Positions 1-8,291 of a stretch of 64,000 nucleotides of DNA are shown piece after piece. Under the pieces are notes generated by a model. The model did no database searches. It had not been told where the DNA came from and saw only the letters and a program-made list of their open reading frames with translations. Where the stretch lies: assembly GCA_965601665.1 (NCBI GenBank), contig OZ271833.1:434001-498000 (forward strand), in the 5' to 3' direction. The translations under genes and the position numbers were made by a program. Source of the stretch: JANQNX01 sp965601665. Lineage in GTDB: Bacteria > Pseudomonadota > Gammaproteobacteria > Eutrophobiales > Eutrophobiaceae. Numbering within the stretch: position 1 is the first letter of the stretch; the number at the start of each line of letters is the position of its first letter.

Positions 1-276
1 GCCGAAATTTATGGTGTGAGCACGCAAGATACATCTTATCAATTGGAAGTCAAGGAAAGACTACATCTTCCGTTTGATTTACTTAGTGATGAAAATCTAC
101 AATTAAAAAAACAGTTAAAACTGCCAACTTTTGAAGCGGCAAACATGGAGCTCTATAAACGTATTACACTGATTTGCCGAAACGGAATAATCGAAAAAGT
201 GTTTTATCCTGTCTTTCCACCAAGTGATAGTGCAAATACAGTTTTAAAATGGCTGACATCTAACGTAAAAACATAA
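1..276 (+). CDS. Peroxiredoxin-like protein, C-terminal part (cut by window start)
   Basis: The reading frame is already open at base 1 and ends at the TAA at 274-276, so 91 C-terminal residues are visible and the start lies upstream. The sequence has the pattern of the AhpC/TSA-type redoxin fold: GVSTQD at the start, then LHLPFDLLSDEN, LPTFEAANM and a C-terminal IEKVFYPVFPP. In this group such proteins reduce peroxides through a cysteine that would lie in the missing N-terminal part, so catalytic competence cannot be judged. It converges on psd at 337 with about 60 bases between, in which I see no clear terminator. Family assignment is by recognition of the fold pattern; the physiological substrate is unknown. 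Confidence 0.7.
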   Translation, partial: AEIYGVSTQDTSYQLEVKERLHLPFDLLSDENLQLKKQLKLPTFEAANMELYKRITLICRNGIIEKVFYPVFPPSDSANTVLKWLTSNVKT

Positions 277-336
277 ATTGATGTCCGCTTCTAACCGATA
301 GCTGACATTAAGCATTTAAATGAAGTTGCGTCATTT

Positions 337-1197
337 TTATGCCGTACTACCCAATATTTGTCCGACCTGTATCGGATCATCGGCGCCAAGGCTCTCCAGC
401 CAGTTGATGCGATCCTGTTCAAACAGCAGGATTACGGTTGAGCCCATGTTGAAGCGGCCCATCTCTTCACCCTGTTGTAACTGGATGTTGTCCTGTTCGT
501 GTTGTGTTGATTTTAAAACCCTTTCTGATGCTGGCGTAATCATGCCTGCCCATACTGTTTCCATGCTGCCAACAAACAAAGCCCCCACCATGATTAATGC
601 CATCTTGCCGAGTTCTGTGTCAAAGATGGAAATATAGCGTTCGTTCAGGGCAAATACACCGTCGATGGTGGCTACTGCAGATCTATTAACGGCAAACAGC
701 TTGCCCGGCACATAGGTTGAGCTTGTAAGTTGCCCGCTCACTGGCATATGTATTCGATGGTAATCACGGGGTGATAAATACAGTGTTACAAACGTACCCT
801 GGTGGAATGTCTGGCAGAGTGATTCATTACCTGCAAATAGCTGTGATAATGAATAGTCCTTACCCTTTGCCTGGAATAGATATGATTCATCAATTTTCCC
901 CAGCTGGCTAACCGAACTATCGACGGGTGACAGTACCTGTGTTGTTGACAGTTGCCATTTCCTGCTACCAGGTTTTAGTTGGCGGGTAAAAAAATCATTA
1001 AATGACGTGTAGTTATCAGCAAACGATTTTTCAGCCTCCAGCATGTTCACACGGAACAACATGATAAACATGTTAATCAACAGGTTGCGGAACCAGCGGG
1101 TTTCAATCCGGGTCAGTCGATAGACAACAGCGGTCAGGGCATGCTGCGGTAGCACGTACTGGGGCAGGGTTAACAGGTATTGAAGCACACGTTGCAC
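337..1197 (-). CDS. psd: Phosphatidylserine decarboxylase
   Basis: 286 residues, close to the usual length of the proenzyme. The enzyme converts phosphatidylserine to phosphatidylethanolamine at the inner membrane. The decisive motif is GRFNMGSTVILLF near the C-terminus: the GST triplet (Ser at residue 253) is where the family cleaves itself and turns the serine into the pyruvoyl cofactor. YLSPRDYHRIHMPV (catalytic-triad His region) and an N-terminal hydrophobic stretch also match. The start is a GTG at 1195-1197 that gives the usual MQRVLQYLLTLPQ beginning. It is the last gene of a leftward group, 11 bases after the copper chaperone gene; I see no functional reason for that pairing beyond a shared transcript. 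Confidence 0.95.
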   Translation of the reverse strand: MQRVLQYLLTLPQYVLPQHALTAVVYRLTRIETRWFRNLLINMFIMLFRVNMLEAEKSFADNYTSFNDFFTRQLKPGSRKWQLSTTQVLSPVDSSVSQLGKIDESYLFQAKGKDYSLSQLFAGNESLCQTFHQGTFVTLYLSPRDYHRIHMPVSGQLTSSTYVPGKLFAVNRSAVATIDGVFALNERYISIFDTELGKMALIMVGALFVGSMETVWAGMITPASERVLKSTQHEQDNIQLQQGEEMGRFNMGSTVILLFEQDRINWLESLGADDPIQVGQILGSTA

Positions 1198-1208
1198 AGC
1201 ATTTACCG

Positions 1209-1679
1209 TTAATGGTGATGATGGCCATGGTGATGGTGTTCACTTGCTGTTTTTCTTTTCACCTCGGATATCGCTTCTACGACGGTTTCATCGGAAAACG
1301 TAAAGGTGAGTGTTACAGTGTCCCCTGATTTTAACGTTGATACGGGGTTAAACAGCATCAGGTGCAGAGCACCGGGTTTGAATTCGAGTGTGGATTGTTG
1401 TTGCAAGCTTAGTTTTTCCTGTTTAACCATGCTGGCGATGCCGTCATTGACGGCCGTGTTATGCATTTCTATGCTTTCAAACGCGGGACTACTGACCGCA
1501 ACCAAATCAACGCCCTTGTCGCCATGATTTATCACGGTGGCATAGCCTGCCATGATAGATACCGTAGGCGGGGCCTCGTTAATCCAGCTGTTCGTCACTT
1601 CAATACCTTCAGCCGCAGAAACATTAGCGAAAGGGGTGAGGAACAGCAGGATGCCTAACAAATGACTAACTGTTTGCAT
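1209..1679 (-). CDS. Periplasmic PCu(A)C copper chaperone
   Basis: 156 residues with a signal peptide ending near VSAAEG. The PCu(A)C family carries Cu(I) to the CuA centre of cytochrome c oxidase. The family metal site, H(M)-x10-M-x21-H-x-M, is readable as EMHNTAVNDGIASM followed by GALHLMLF. The C-terminus is a histidine-rich tail (EHHHHGHHHH) that could add metal binding. I start at the ATG at 1677-1679 rather than the adjacent TTG at 1680-1682. The gene overlaps the 3' end of the Sco gene by 14 bases, which suggests coupled translation and fits the known cooperation of PCu(A)C and Sco in CuA assembly. No oxidase genes lie in the window. Confidence 0.9.
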   Translation of the reverse strand: MQTVSHLLGILLFLTPFANVSAAEGIEVTNSWINEAPPTVSIMAGYATVINHGDKGVDLVAVSSPAFESIEMHNTAVNDGIASMVKQEKLSLQQQSTLEFKPGALHLMLFNPVSTLKSGDTVTLTFTFSDETVVEAISEVKRKTASEHHHHGHHHH

Positions 1680-2319
1680 CAATAAACTCTTTAATACGTA
1701 TAAATTGCTGTTTTACCAGTTTTGGTGTGTGTGGTGGTGATAGTTTGCCGACCATTCTTGCTTCGGGGTCCAACAGGTAAACCGATGCGGAATGATCGAC
1801 AAGATAATTTTCCTGGCCTTCTTCTTTATTCAGGTAGTAAGGGACACCGAGCTGACGCGTAAACTGATCCATGGCCTCGGTATTACCCCCGATACCGATA
1901 AACTCATCGTTAAAGTATTTCACATACTGTGACAACTTTTCGATATTATCGCGGTCAGGATCGACGCTGGCGAAGACAACCTGGAGATTGTCGGTTTCAT
2001 CTTTCATATCAGGGTAGGTTGCAGCCAGTGTGGCAAGCGTGATTGGGCAAATATCCGGGCAGTTGGTGTAGCCAAAAAATACCATACTCCACTTTCCCTG
2101 CAGTGCGGCTAACTGGAATGGCTCGTTATTGTGATCAACGACAGAAAACGCCTGCAGTTGCCGCGGATTTGGCCAGAATAGACCTGGTATCGACATTTGT
2201 TGCTGTTGTGCCAGCTGCGCCTGTTTGACAGAAACAAAGTAGCCCGTCGCCGTGGCAAGCAGGGCAATGGCGACCATGGTGGGGATCAGAAACCTGGGTT
2301 GGCTCAAGGGATTTGGCAT
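1666..2319 (-). CDS. SCO1/SenC-family copper chaperone
   Basis: 217 residues: one N-terminal membrane anchor (about residues 11-28) and a thioredoxin-fold domain. The copper-binding CxxxC is visible as NCPDICPITL and the third ligand as the His of YLVDHSASVYLL. Sco proteins act in the periplasm as thiol reductase and copper donor for the CuA site of cytochrome oxidase. The ATG at 2317-2319 is the only start that keeps the anchor intact. It is the first gene of a leftward group with PCu(A)C and psd. Family assignment is secure; the exact role (copper transfer or reduction of the CuA cysteines) is not decided by sequence. Confidence 0.93.
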   Translation of the reverse strand: MPNPLSQPRFLIPTMVAIALLATATGYFVSVKQAQLAQQQQMSIPGLFWPNPRQLQAFSVVDHNNEPFQLAALQGKWSMVFFGYTNCPDICPITLATLAATYPDMKDETDNLQVVFASVDPDRDNIEKLSQYVKYFNDEFIGIGGNTEAMDQFTRQLGVPYYLNKEEGQENYLVDHSASVYLLDPEARMVGKLSPPHTPKLVKQQFIRIKEFIDANS

Positions 2320-2454
2320 GCCGCATTATAGCTATATTCACGTACGGTTAAAGTTGTGCAATCCGGTATTTTCAGCGTGCTCGACAATGGAAAAAAATAT
2401 ACAGATGAAGTTTCAAACGTGATTTAGACATCGTGTTCTATTTATACCGACTCA

Positions 2455-2482
2455 GCTGAACGGTGGCACTTGTCGGTTCAGC
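2455..2482. repeat. Inverted repeat GCTGAAC / GTTCAGC
   Basis: Arms at 2455-2461 and 2476-2482 are perfect 7-base complements separated by 14 bases, and the flanking CTC / GAG can extend the stem after a one-base bulge. No T-run follows on either strand, so it is not a typical terminator. It lies in the divergent promoter region and could be an operator or an RNA hairpin; function unknown. Confidence 0.35.
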
Positions 2483-2877
2483 GAGACAGTATTACTCGTT
2501 GATTTCTATTGCTTTTTTTATGTGGGAAACCTTGGCAGCAGTGCAGTGCCCGATTTCCAACCTGTTACAAGGCGACGCGGCGTCTCGTCCCGCGTATATA
2601 TTAAAGACAGTTTTCGTAGTGCCGATAAGTACTTATCACCATCTATTATCAGTGAGTTCTAGGTTTCAGGATGGTGTTGATGTATGAGAACGCATCAATA
2701 CAGACCAGGCTGTTTAAAATGGATTGATGTGATACTGATTTACTTCGGCTTCAGGCTTCCTGACCGGCAAGTGAGAGACAATTTTATGAATAATGAGCAT
2801 AGACAAGGAGTAGGCCTGAATACGGTAATCTAATTTAATGCGCCACCGGTGGGCTGTCCCGGTTGGGCTGAATTAGT

Positions 2878-2883
2878 TATAAT
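2878..2883 (+). promoter_or_regulatory. Candidate -10 box of the antiporter operon
   Basis: TATAAT lies 39 bases before the mnhC start codon. The hexamer 17 bases upstream (TGTCCC) is a poor -35 match, so the promoter is proposed mainly on the perfect -10 box and its position. Confidence 0.35.
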
Positions 2884-2922
2884 TCAGTTAAAAATTCAGC
2901 CGTATCTTACTGTCTTTACAAC

Positions 2923-3267
2923 ATGGAATTTATAGGGCACTTTAATTATTGGGTAGTGATCACGTTGATGATGACGGGACTGTACATCGTCATTGCGCAT
3001 AACAACCTGGTCAAGAAACTCATCGGTATCAATATATTCCAGACGTCTATCTTTATTCTGTTTATCTCGATGGGCAAAATTACTGGCGGTACTGCACCTA
3101 TTCTGTCAGAAACCCACACCCTTTATTCAGCACCGTTACCACACGTTTTAATCCTGACTGCTATCGTCGTTGGGATAGCTACCACGGCGCTGGGTCTTGC
3201 CCTTGTGATACGCATTAACAAGGCGTTTGGCACGGTGGAAGACGACGACATACAGAAGGAGATGTAG
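2923..3267 (+). CDS. mnhC: Mrp/Mnh-type cation:proton antiporter subunit C (NuoK-like)
   Basis: 114 residues with three hydrophobic segments, the size and pattern of MrpC/MnhC, which is related to NuoK of respiratory complex I. Diagnostic stretches are LVKKLIGINIFQTSIFILFI and the conserved PHVLILTAIVVGIATTALGLAL. It would be a membrane subunit of a multi-protein Na+(K+)/H+ antiporter. It is the first gene of a five-gene rightward operon and is followed after two bases by the first D-type subunit. Canonical Mrp operons have A, B, E, F and G subunits as well; none of these is present here. Confidence 0.92.
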   Translation: MEFIGHFNYWVVITLMMTGLYIVIAHNNLVKKLIGINIFQTSIFILFISMGKITGGTAPILSETHTLYSAPLPHVLILTAIVVGIATTALGLALVIRINKAFGTVEDDDIQKEM

Positions 3268-3269
3268 CG

Positions 3270-4745
3270 TTGAGCTCACATTTACCTTTACTGCAGGTTG
3301 TCATCCCCCTGCTGGCAGCACCTGTTTGCGTCATCCTCCACAATCGCATAGCGGGTTGGTGCCTTGTTACCCTGGTTAGCCTCGCCAGTTTTATCATTGC
3401 CTGCACGCTGTTAGCGCAGGCATCGTCTGGTGAAGTCATTACCTATGCGCTTGGTGGCTGGGCTGCGCCAGCAGGTATTGAATATCACCTTGATCGATTA
3501 ACGGCTTTTATTTTGGTGATTATCACCGGCCTGGCTACTTTTATCATGGTTGGCGCGAGGGAAAGCCTCGAAAGCGAAATTGCCGCCGATCGCATGTACC
3601 TTTTCTACACGGCATTTCTGTTAAACATGACGGGATTGCTTGGTGTCATCATGACCGGTGATGCCTTCAATGTATTTGTTTTTATTGAGATCGCATCGCT
3701 GTCTTCGTATGCCATGATCAGTATCAGTAAGGATAGACGCAGCCTTTATGCTGCCTATAAATACCTCATACTTGGCACACTCGGCGCCAGCTTTATCCTG
3801 ATAGCTATTGGCTTGCTGTATTCGTTGACCGGCACGCTGAATATTTATGATTTACATGACCGGCTCGCAGGTATTGAACACACACGTACATTAACCACCG
3901 CGCTGGTGTTTTTTATCATTGGCATTGGACTCAAGGCGGCTATCTGGCCGTTGCACTTGTGGTTGCCTGATGCCTATACCTATTCACCTTCGATAGTGTC
4001 CACTTTCCTCGCGGGTACCAGCACCAAGGTGTTTATTTATGTGCTGGTGAGATTTCTGTATTCACTGTTTGGTGTTGAATTCAGTTTCGATGTCGCAGGC
4101 GTCCAGTACCTGTTATTGCTGATGGCGGTAGCTGGCATCCTGTACGGTTCTGTACAGGCAGTCCGACAGGACAGTATCAAGAGGCTGTTGGCCTTTTCCA
4201 GTATCGCCCAGATTGGTTATATGGTACTTGGTATTGCGCTAGCCACGTCTGCCGGTCTCGCAGCCGGGCTGATTCACGTGTTTAATCACGCCATCATCAA
4301 GGTCACACTATTCCTGTGTGTGGCCAATATCGTTTATTACACCGGTACAGACAGTATCAGCAAACTCGCTGGCATCGGTAAAAAGATGCCATTTACCGTG
4401 GCTATGTTGGTCATAGCCGGGCTCAGTTTAATCGGTGTGCCGTTAACAGCGGGCTTTATCAGTAAATGGTTCCTGATTGATGCCGTCATTGCAAAAGATC
4501 TGTGGCTACTCGTCGTGCTTGTTGTTTTCTCTTCTATCCTTGCGGTTGTTTATATCTGGAAGATCGTTGAGGTTGCGTATTTCAAGGAAGGTGATACCGT
4601 CATCAATAGCAGGCCAGTCCCATACACGACTTACGCTGCACTGGTCATTTTTACTGCAGCCTGCGTGTATTTTGGGTTACAGACTGACGTGAGTGCAGGC
4701 ATTGCCATGGCCACGGCCGAAAGCCTGACAGGTATTGCGCCATGA
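3270..4745 (+). CDS. mnhD: Mrp/Mnh-type antiporter subunit D, first copy (NuoM/N-like)
   Basis: 491 residues, strongly hydrophobic with about 14 membrane segments. The two charged residues that the family uses for proton translocation are present: Glu in VFIEIASLSSYA and Lys in GIGLKAAIWPLHLWLPDAY. The C-terminal half has the MrpD pattern LIGVPLTAGFISKW. The start is a TTG at 3270-3272 placed 8 bases after AGGAG at 3257-3261; no ATG closer to the ribosome binding site would preserve the first membrane segment. The stop overlaps the ATG of the next gene by four bases, so the D subunits are translationally coupled. Confidence 0.9.
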   Translation: MSSHLPLLQVVIPLLAAPVCVILHNRIAGWCLVTLVSLASFIIACTLLAQASSGEVITYALGGWAAPAGIEYHLDRLTAFILVIITGLATFIMVGARESLESEIAADRMYLFYTAFLLNMTGLLGVIMTGDAFNVFVFIEIASLSSYAMISISKDRRSLYAAYKYLILGTLGASFILIAIGLLYSLTGTLNIYDLHDRLAGIEHTRTLTTALVFFIIGIGLKAAIWPLHLWLPDAYTYSPSIVSTFLAGTSTKVFIYVLVRFLYSLFGVEFSFDVAGVQYLLLLMAVAGILYGSVQAVRQDSIKRLLAFSSIAQIGYMVLGIALATSAGLAAGLIHVFNHAIIKVTLFLCVANIVYYTGTDSISKLAGIGKKMPFTVAMLVIAGLSLIGVPLTAGFISKWFLIDAVIAKDLWLLVVLVVFSSILAVVYIWKIVEVAYFKEGDTVINSRPVPYTTYAALVIFTAACVYFGLQTDVSAGIAMATAESLTGIAP

Positions 4746-6208
4746 GTACGTCGTCCTTACTCCTGTTGCCGTTGTTGATACCGTTAATCGGGGCCGTACT
4801 GATACTGGTCACTTCCAGCAAACCCAACCTGAGGGAAACCTGTACGCTGGCCAGTGCCGCTGCATTGATCGCGGTCGTGTTCTCTTTATTGCCTGAAGTC
4901 ATGGACGGTGCGCGTCCGGAACTTGAACTGTTTGAACTGGTGCCGGGCATCATCGTCGGCTTTCGCCTCGAACCCCTGGGCATGTTGTTTGCGTGCATCG
5001 CGTCCTTGCTCTGGCCGGTTAATTCAATTTATTCGATTGGCTATATGCGCGGCAATAATGAAAAACACCAGACACGCTTTTACATTTGTTTTGCCGTGGC
5101 GATTGCCAGCACGATGGGAATTGCATTGTCAGCAAACCTGGTGACGCTGTTTATTTTTTACGAAACGTTGACGCTGTCCACTTATCCATTAGTTACCCAT
5201 AAAGGTAATGACGATGCGAAACAGTCAGGCCGTGTTTACCTCGGTATCCTGTTAAGTACGTCTATCTGTTTATTGTTACCGGCCATTATCTGGACGCAGT
5301 CGCTGGCGGATACGACTGCATTTACCGCTGGCGGTATCCTGCCGGCAGGAACCAGCGGATTGACTCTGGTTTTGTTATTTTTATTATTTGCTTACGGTAT
5401 TGGTAAGGCAGCATTGATGCCGGTGCATCGCTGGCTGCCTGCGGCCATGGTCGCGCCCACGCCGGTGAGTGCTTTGCTGCACGCCGTGGCCGTCGTCAAG
5501 GCCGGTGTGTTCAGTATCGTCAAGGTGACTACCTATATATTCAGTCCCGTAGCGCTGGGTAATATGCTGGATATTAACCTGGTGTTGTACCTGGCAGGTT
5601 TTACGATTGTGTCTGCATCCGTTGTCGCATTGCAGGCCGATAACCTGAAACGGCGTTTGGCGTATTCGACTATCAGCCAGTTGTCATATGTCATACTCGC
5701 AACGGCATTACTCGCGCCGATATCCATCCTGGGGGCAGCGTTGCATATTCTGGCCCATGCCTTTGGCAAGATAACGCTGTTCTTTGCCGCGGGCTCAATC
5801 TATACCGCCACCCACAGGAAAAATGTCAGTGAACTGGACGGTATCGGCTACCGCATGCCCATCACGATGGGGGCTTTTGCGATAGGCAGCCTGTCCATGA
5901 TTGGAGTGCCGCCCACGGCAGGCTTTCTGAGTAAATGGTTTATCTTGCAGGGCGCATTTTCAGTCGAAAATGGCTTTGCCATCGCTGTCATAATTCTTAG
6001 TACATTACTCAATGCCGGTTATTTTTTGCCGATAGTTTATGCAGCGTTTTTTAAACAACCTGTTAATGAAGCTGATCAGACATTCAATGAGGCACCTGTG
6101 CCCATCGTGCTGGCACTGTCGTTTACAGCGATCATGACCGTGGTCCTGTTTTTCTTTCCGGATATCGCGGTCACGTTATTACAACCATGGGTAGCGAGTC
6201 TGTCATGA
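4742..6208 (+). CDS. mnhD: Mrp/Mnh-type antiporter subunit D, second copy
   Basis: 488 residues, about 14 membrane segments, same NuoM/N-like family as the previous gene but clearly divergent from it. Conserved Glu is in LFIFYETLTLSTYPL and conserved Lys in GKAALMPVHRWLPAAM, followed by the MAPTPVSALLHAVAVVKAG-like segment typical of the proton-pumping fold. Starts with ATG in an ATGA overlap with the first copy and ends in another ATGA overlap with the small gene at 6205. Having several paralogous D subunits suggests that they assemble side by side in one complex, as NuoL/M/N do in complex I; that is inference. Confidence 0.9.
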   Translation: MSTSSLLLLPLLIPLIGAVLILVTSSKPNLRETCTLASAAALIAVVFSLLPEVMDGARPELELFELVPGIIVGFRLEPLGMLFACIASLLWPVNSIYSIGYMRGNNEKHQTRFYICFAVAIASTMGIALSANLVTLFIFYETLTLSTYPLVTHKGNDDAKQSGRVYLGILLSTSICLLLPAIIWTQSLADTTAFTAGGILPAGTSGLTLVLLFLLFAYGIGKAALMPVHRWLPAAMVAPTPVSALLHAVAVVKAGVFSIVKVTTYIFSPVALGNMLDINLVLYLAGFTIVSASVVALQADNLKRRLAYSTISQLSYVILATALLAPISILGAALHILAHAFGKITLFFAAGSIYTATHRKNVSELDGIGYRMPITMGAFAIGSLSMIGVPPTAGFLSKWFILQGAFSVENGFAIAVIILSTLLNAGYFLPIVYAAFFKQPVNEADQTFNEAPVPIVLALSFTAIMTVVLFFFPDIAVTLLQPWVASLS

Positions 6209-6444
6209 AGCAAAACTGGTTTTATAGAAAATCCTCAATCCGGAAATTGTGGATAGGCACCTACGTGGTATTGGCCCTGACGGTTATCGCTGAGCTGTTT
6301 ATACATTTGCATCCGCATTTCAAGATAGAGGCGATTTTTGCTTTCCATGCCTGGTATGGTTTTCTTGCCTGTGTCGGTATGGTCGTGTTTGCAAAGTTGC
6401 TCGGGTATCTGATTAAACGCAGGGATGATTACTATGATATGTAA
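6205..6444 (+). CDS. Small membrane protein of the antiporter operon
   Basis: 79 residues from the ATG at 6205-6207, which overlaps the TGA of the second D subunit (ATGA). Two hydrophobic segments are visible (about residues 15-31 and 42-65), separated by a HxHxHF-type loop (LHPHFKIEAIFAFHAWYGF) and ending in a charged tail (KRRDDYYDM). I do not recognise a characterised family. Its position between two D subunits, with overlaps on both sides (20 bases with the next gene), indicates an accessory subunit of the complex. An upstream ATG at 6187 is in frame but lies inside the previous gene and is less likely. Confidence 0.75.
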   Translation: MKQNWFYRKSSIRKLWIGTYVVLALTVIAELFIHLHPHFKIEAIFAFHAWYGFLACVGMVVFAKLLGYLIKRRDDYYDM

Positions 6445-8095
6445 CCTGTTACATCCCGGGCTGTTATTGATCCTGGCAGGATGTCTCATCCCGCTGTTTA
6501 AAGGCCATGCTCGGAGCGCAGTAATATTGATCGTGCCACTGGTTGCCCTTGCCGGTGCCTGGTCCATCTCATTGGAGACAAGCTGCAGTGTGTCTTATCT
6601 TGGTTTTGACCTTACCTTATTCCAGTTCGATACGCTGGCGCGACTGTTTATTACGGTATTTGCATTGACCGTTTTTACCGGCAGCCTGTATTGCTGCAAA
6701 CAGGCACGCTCAATGGAGCTGGCTGCAGCCTTTATTTATGCCGGTGGCGCCATGTCCGTTGTGTTGGCAGGCGATCTGATTACGCTGTTTATTTTCTGGG
6801 AATTAATGGCACTGGCGTCCACGCTGGTGATCTGGTCTGCTCGCACTGAATCCTCGCGTCGTGCCGGTCTGCGCTACATTATCGTCCACCTGCTCGGTGG
6901 TGTTGTACTGATGGCCGGTATCGCCGCCTATGTTCAGCAAACCGGCAGTATCGAGTTCAGCCTGATGCAGGCAGACTCGCTGGCAACCATTCTTATTCTT
7001 TGTGGTTTTTTATTGAATGCCGGTGCACCGCCGCTGACTGCCTGGCTGGCCGACGCCTACCCGGAAACCTCGTTCAGTGGCATGGTATTCCTGAGCGCGT
7101 TCACGACCAAGACGGCGGTCTATGTATTGTTGCGCGGATTTCCTGGCACCGAGATTCTGATCGTTATCGGGGTGTTCATGATCTTTTACGGCATTATTTA
7201 TGCGTTGCTGGAAAATGATATGCGCCGCATTCTTGCCTATAGCATTATTAACCAGGTTGGTTTCATGGTGACAGGTATTGGCATGGGTACCGAGATGGCA
7301 TTAAACGGTGCGGCTGCACATGCGTTTACCCATATCGTTTACAAGGCCTTGCTGCTAATGTCTGCCGGTTCGGTACTGTACATGACCGGTAAACGTAAAT
7401 GTACAGATCTGGGTGGCCTGGTACAGTCAATGCCTGTGACCGCAGTGTGCGGGATCATCGGTGCGCTGGCGATATCCTCATTCCCGCTTACCTCCGGCTT
7501 TGTCAGTAAATCGATGATTACCCAGTCATCGATTGATGAACATATCCTGTGGGTCTGGTTAGCCTTGCAGGCAGCGTCTGCTGGCGTCTTCCTGCATGCC
7601 GGTATCAAGTTTCCATGGTTTGTATTTTTTCAGAAGGACAGTGGTTTGCGTCCCGATGATCCACCGTGGAACATGCAGCTGGGTATGATCCTGTTTGCGT
7701 TTGTATGCCTGTTTCTCGGCGTGTTTCCGGATGTGCTGTATGCCATGCTGCCATACCCGGTCAACTATGTCCCCTACACGGCTGCGCATACTGTGACGCA
7801 ACTGCAATTACTGTTATTTTCAGGGCTGGCGTTCTTCATAATGCTGCCGTTGATGAAACGTACACTCACTATCAGTCTCGATTTTGACTGGTTTTACCGC
7901 AAGCTTGGGCCACAGCTTTTCATTAATATGATCCAGGTATTGTCGGATGCCAGGCAGATCGTGCTCGAAGAGCTGCGTGTTATTCGCTCAACTTCAGGCC
8001 TGTTTACACAGTCGTTGTCTAATTTTTCTCTGGCATTCAATATGAGCCTGGTGCTACTGGTGTTCGTTATCTGCCTGGTTTATTTATTTCTGTAA
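6425..8095 (+). CDS. mnhD: Mrp/Mnh-type antiporter subunit D, third copy (variant)
   Basis: 556 residues, longer than the other two, with an extra C-terminal region (about residues 480-556) ending in a last membrane segment. The conserved Glu is present (LFIFWELMALAST), but the segment that carries the translocating Lys in the other copies reads LLNAGAPPLTAWLADAY, with Asn where the two paralogues have Lys. A Lys occurs further on in SAFTTKTAVYVLLRG. The start MITMICNLL at 6425 overlaps the small gene by 20 bases; the second ATG at 6434 is an alternative. It ends the operon. The altered site suggests a different mechanistic role from the first two copies. Confidence 0.88.
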   Translation: MITMICNLLHPGLLLILAGCLIPLFKGHARSAVILIVPLVALAGAWSISLETSCSVSYLGFDLTLFQFDTLARLFITVFALTVFTGSLYCCKQARSMELAAAFIYAGGAMSVVLAGDLITLFIFWELMALASTLVIWSARTESSRRAGLRYIIVHLLGGVVLMAGIAAYVQQTGSIEFSLMQADSLATILILCGFLLNAGAPPLTAWLADAYPETSFSGMVFLSAFTTKTAVYVLLRGFPGTEILIVIGVFMIFYGIIYALLENDMRRILAYSIINQVGFMVTGIGMGTEMALNGAAAHAFTHIVYKALLLMSAGSVLYMTGKRKCTDLGGLVQSMPVTAVCGIIGALAISSFPLTSGFVSKSMITQSSIDEHILWVWLALQAASAGVFLHAGIKFPWFVFFQKDSGLRPDDPPWNMQLGMILFAFVCLFLGVFPDVLYAMLPYPVNYVPYTAAHTVTQLQLLLFSGLAFFIMLPLMKRTLTISLDFDWFYRKLGPQLFINMIQVLSDARQIVLEELRVIRSTSGLFTQSLSNFSLAFNMSLVLLVFVICLVYLFL

Positions 8096-8291
8096 CCCTT
8101 ATCTACCCAATACAGGGTAGGTAACATGGCCATAAAATCCCTTTTCCGGTAGAAGACGTCAGCCACGTCTGTTGCTATCGTGAAAACTCACGGAAAGAAC
8201 TCGTTATTGTTAAACCTGCAACGGAAAGACTCCGTTCACGGAAGGTATGTGCCATGGAAGGCGCGCTATACTTGTCTACGACCTGGTCAAC

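Larger units (their letters stand above)
2320..2922. other. 603-base gap with no convincing gene
   Basis: This is the divergent region between the leftward sco group and the rightward antiporter operon. Short open frames occur (for example 2463-2687 on the plus strand) but they have no recognisable protein pattern and no good ribosome binding site. What can be seen is an inverted repeat at 2455-2482 and a TATAAT box just upstream of the antiporter operon, both listed separately. Confidence 0.7.

Noticed and set aside
2463..2687. 74-codon open frame in the sco-mnhC gap
   Set aside because: No ribosome binding site, no recognisable protein pattern, and it overlaps an inverted repeat in a promoter region.
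8103..8120. Hairpin CTACCC-AATACA-GGGTAG after the antiporter operon
   Set aside because: Only a 6-base stem and no T-run on either strand, so it is not supported as a terminator.
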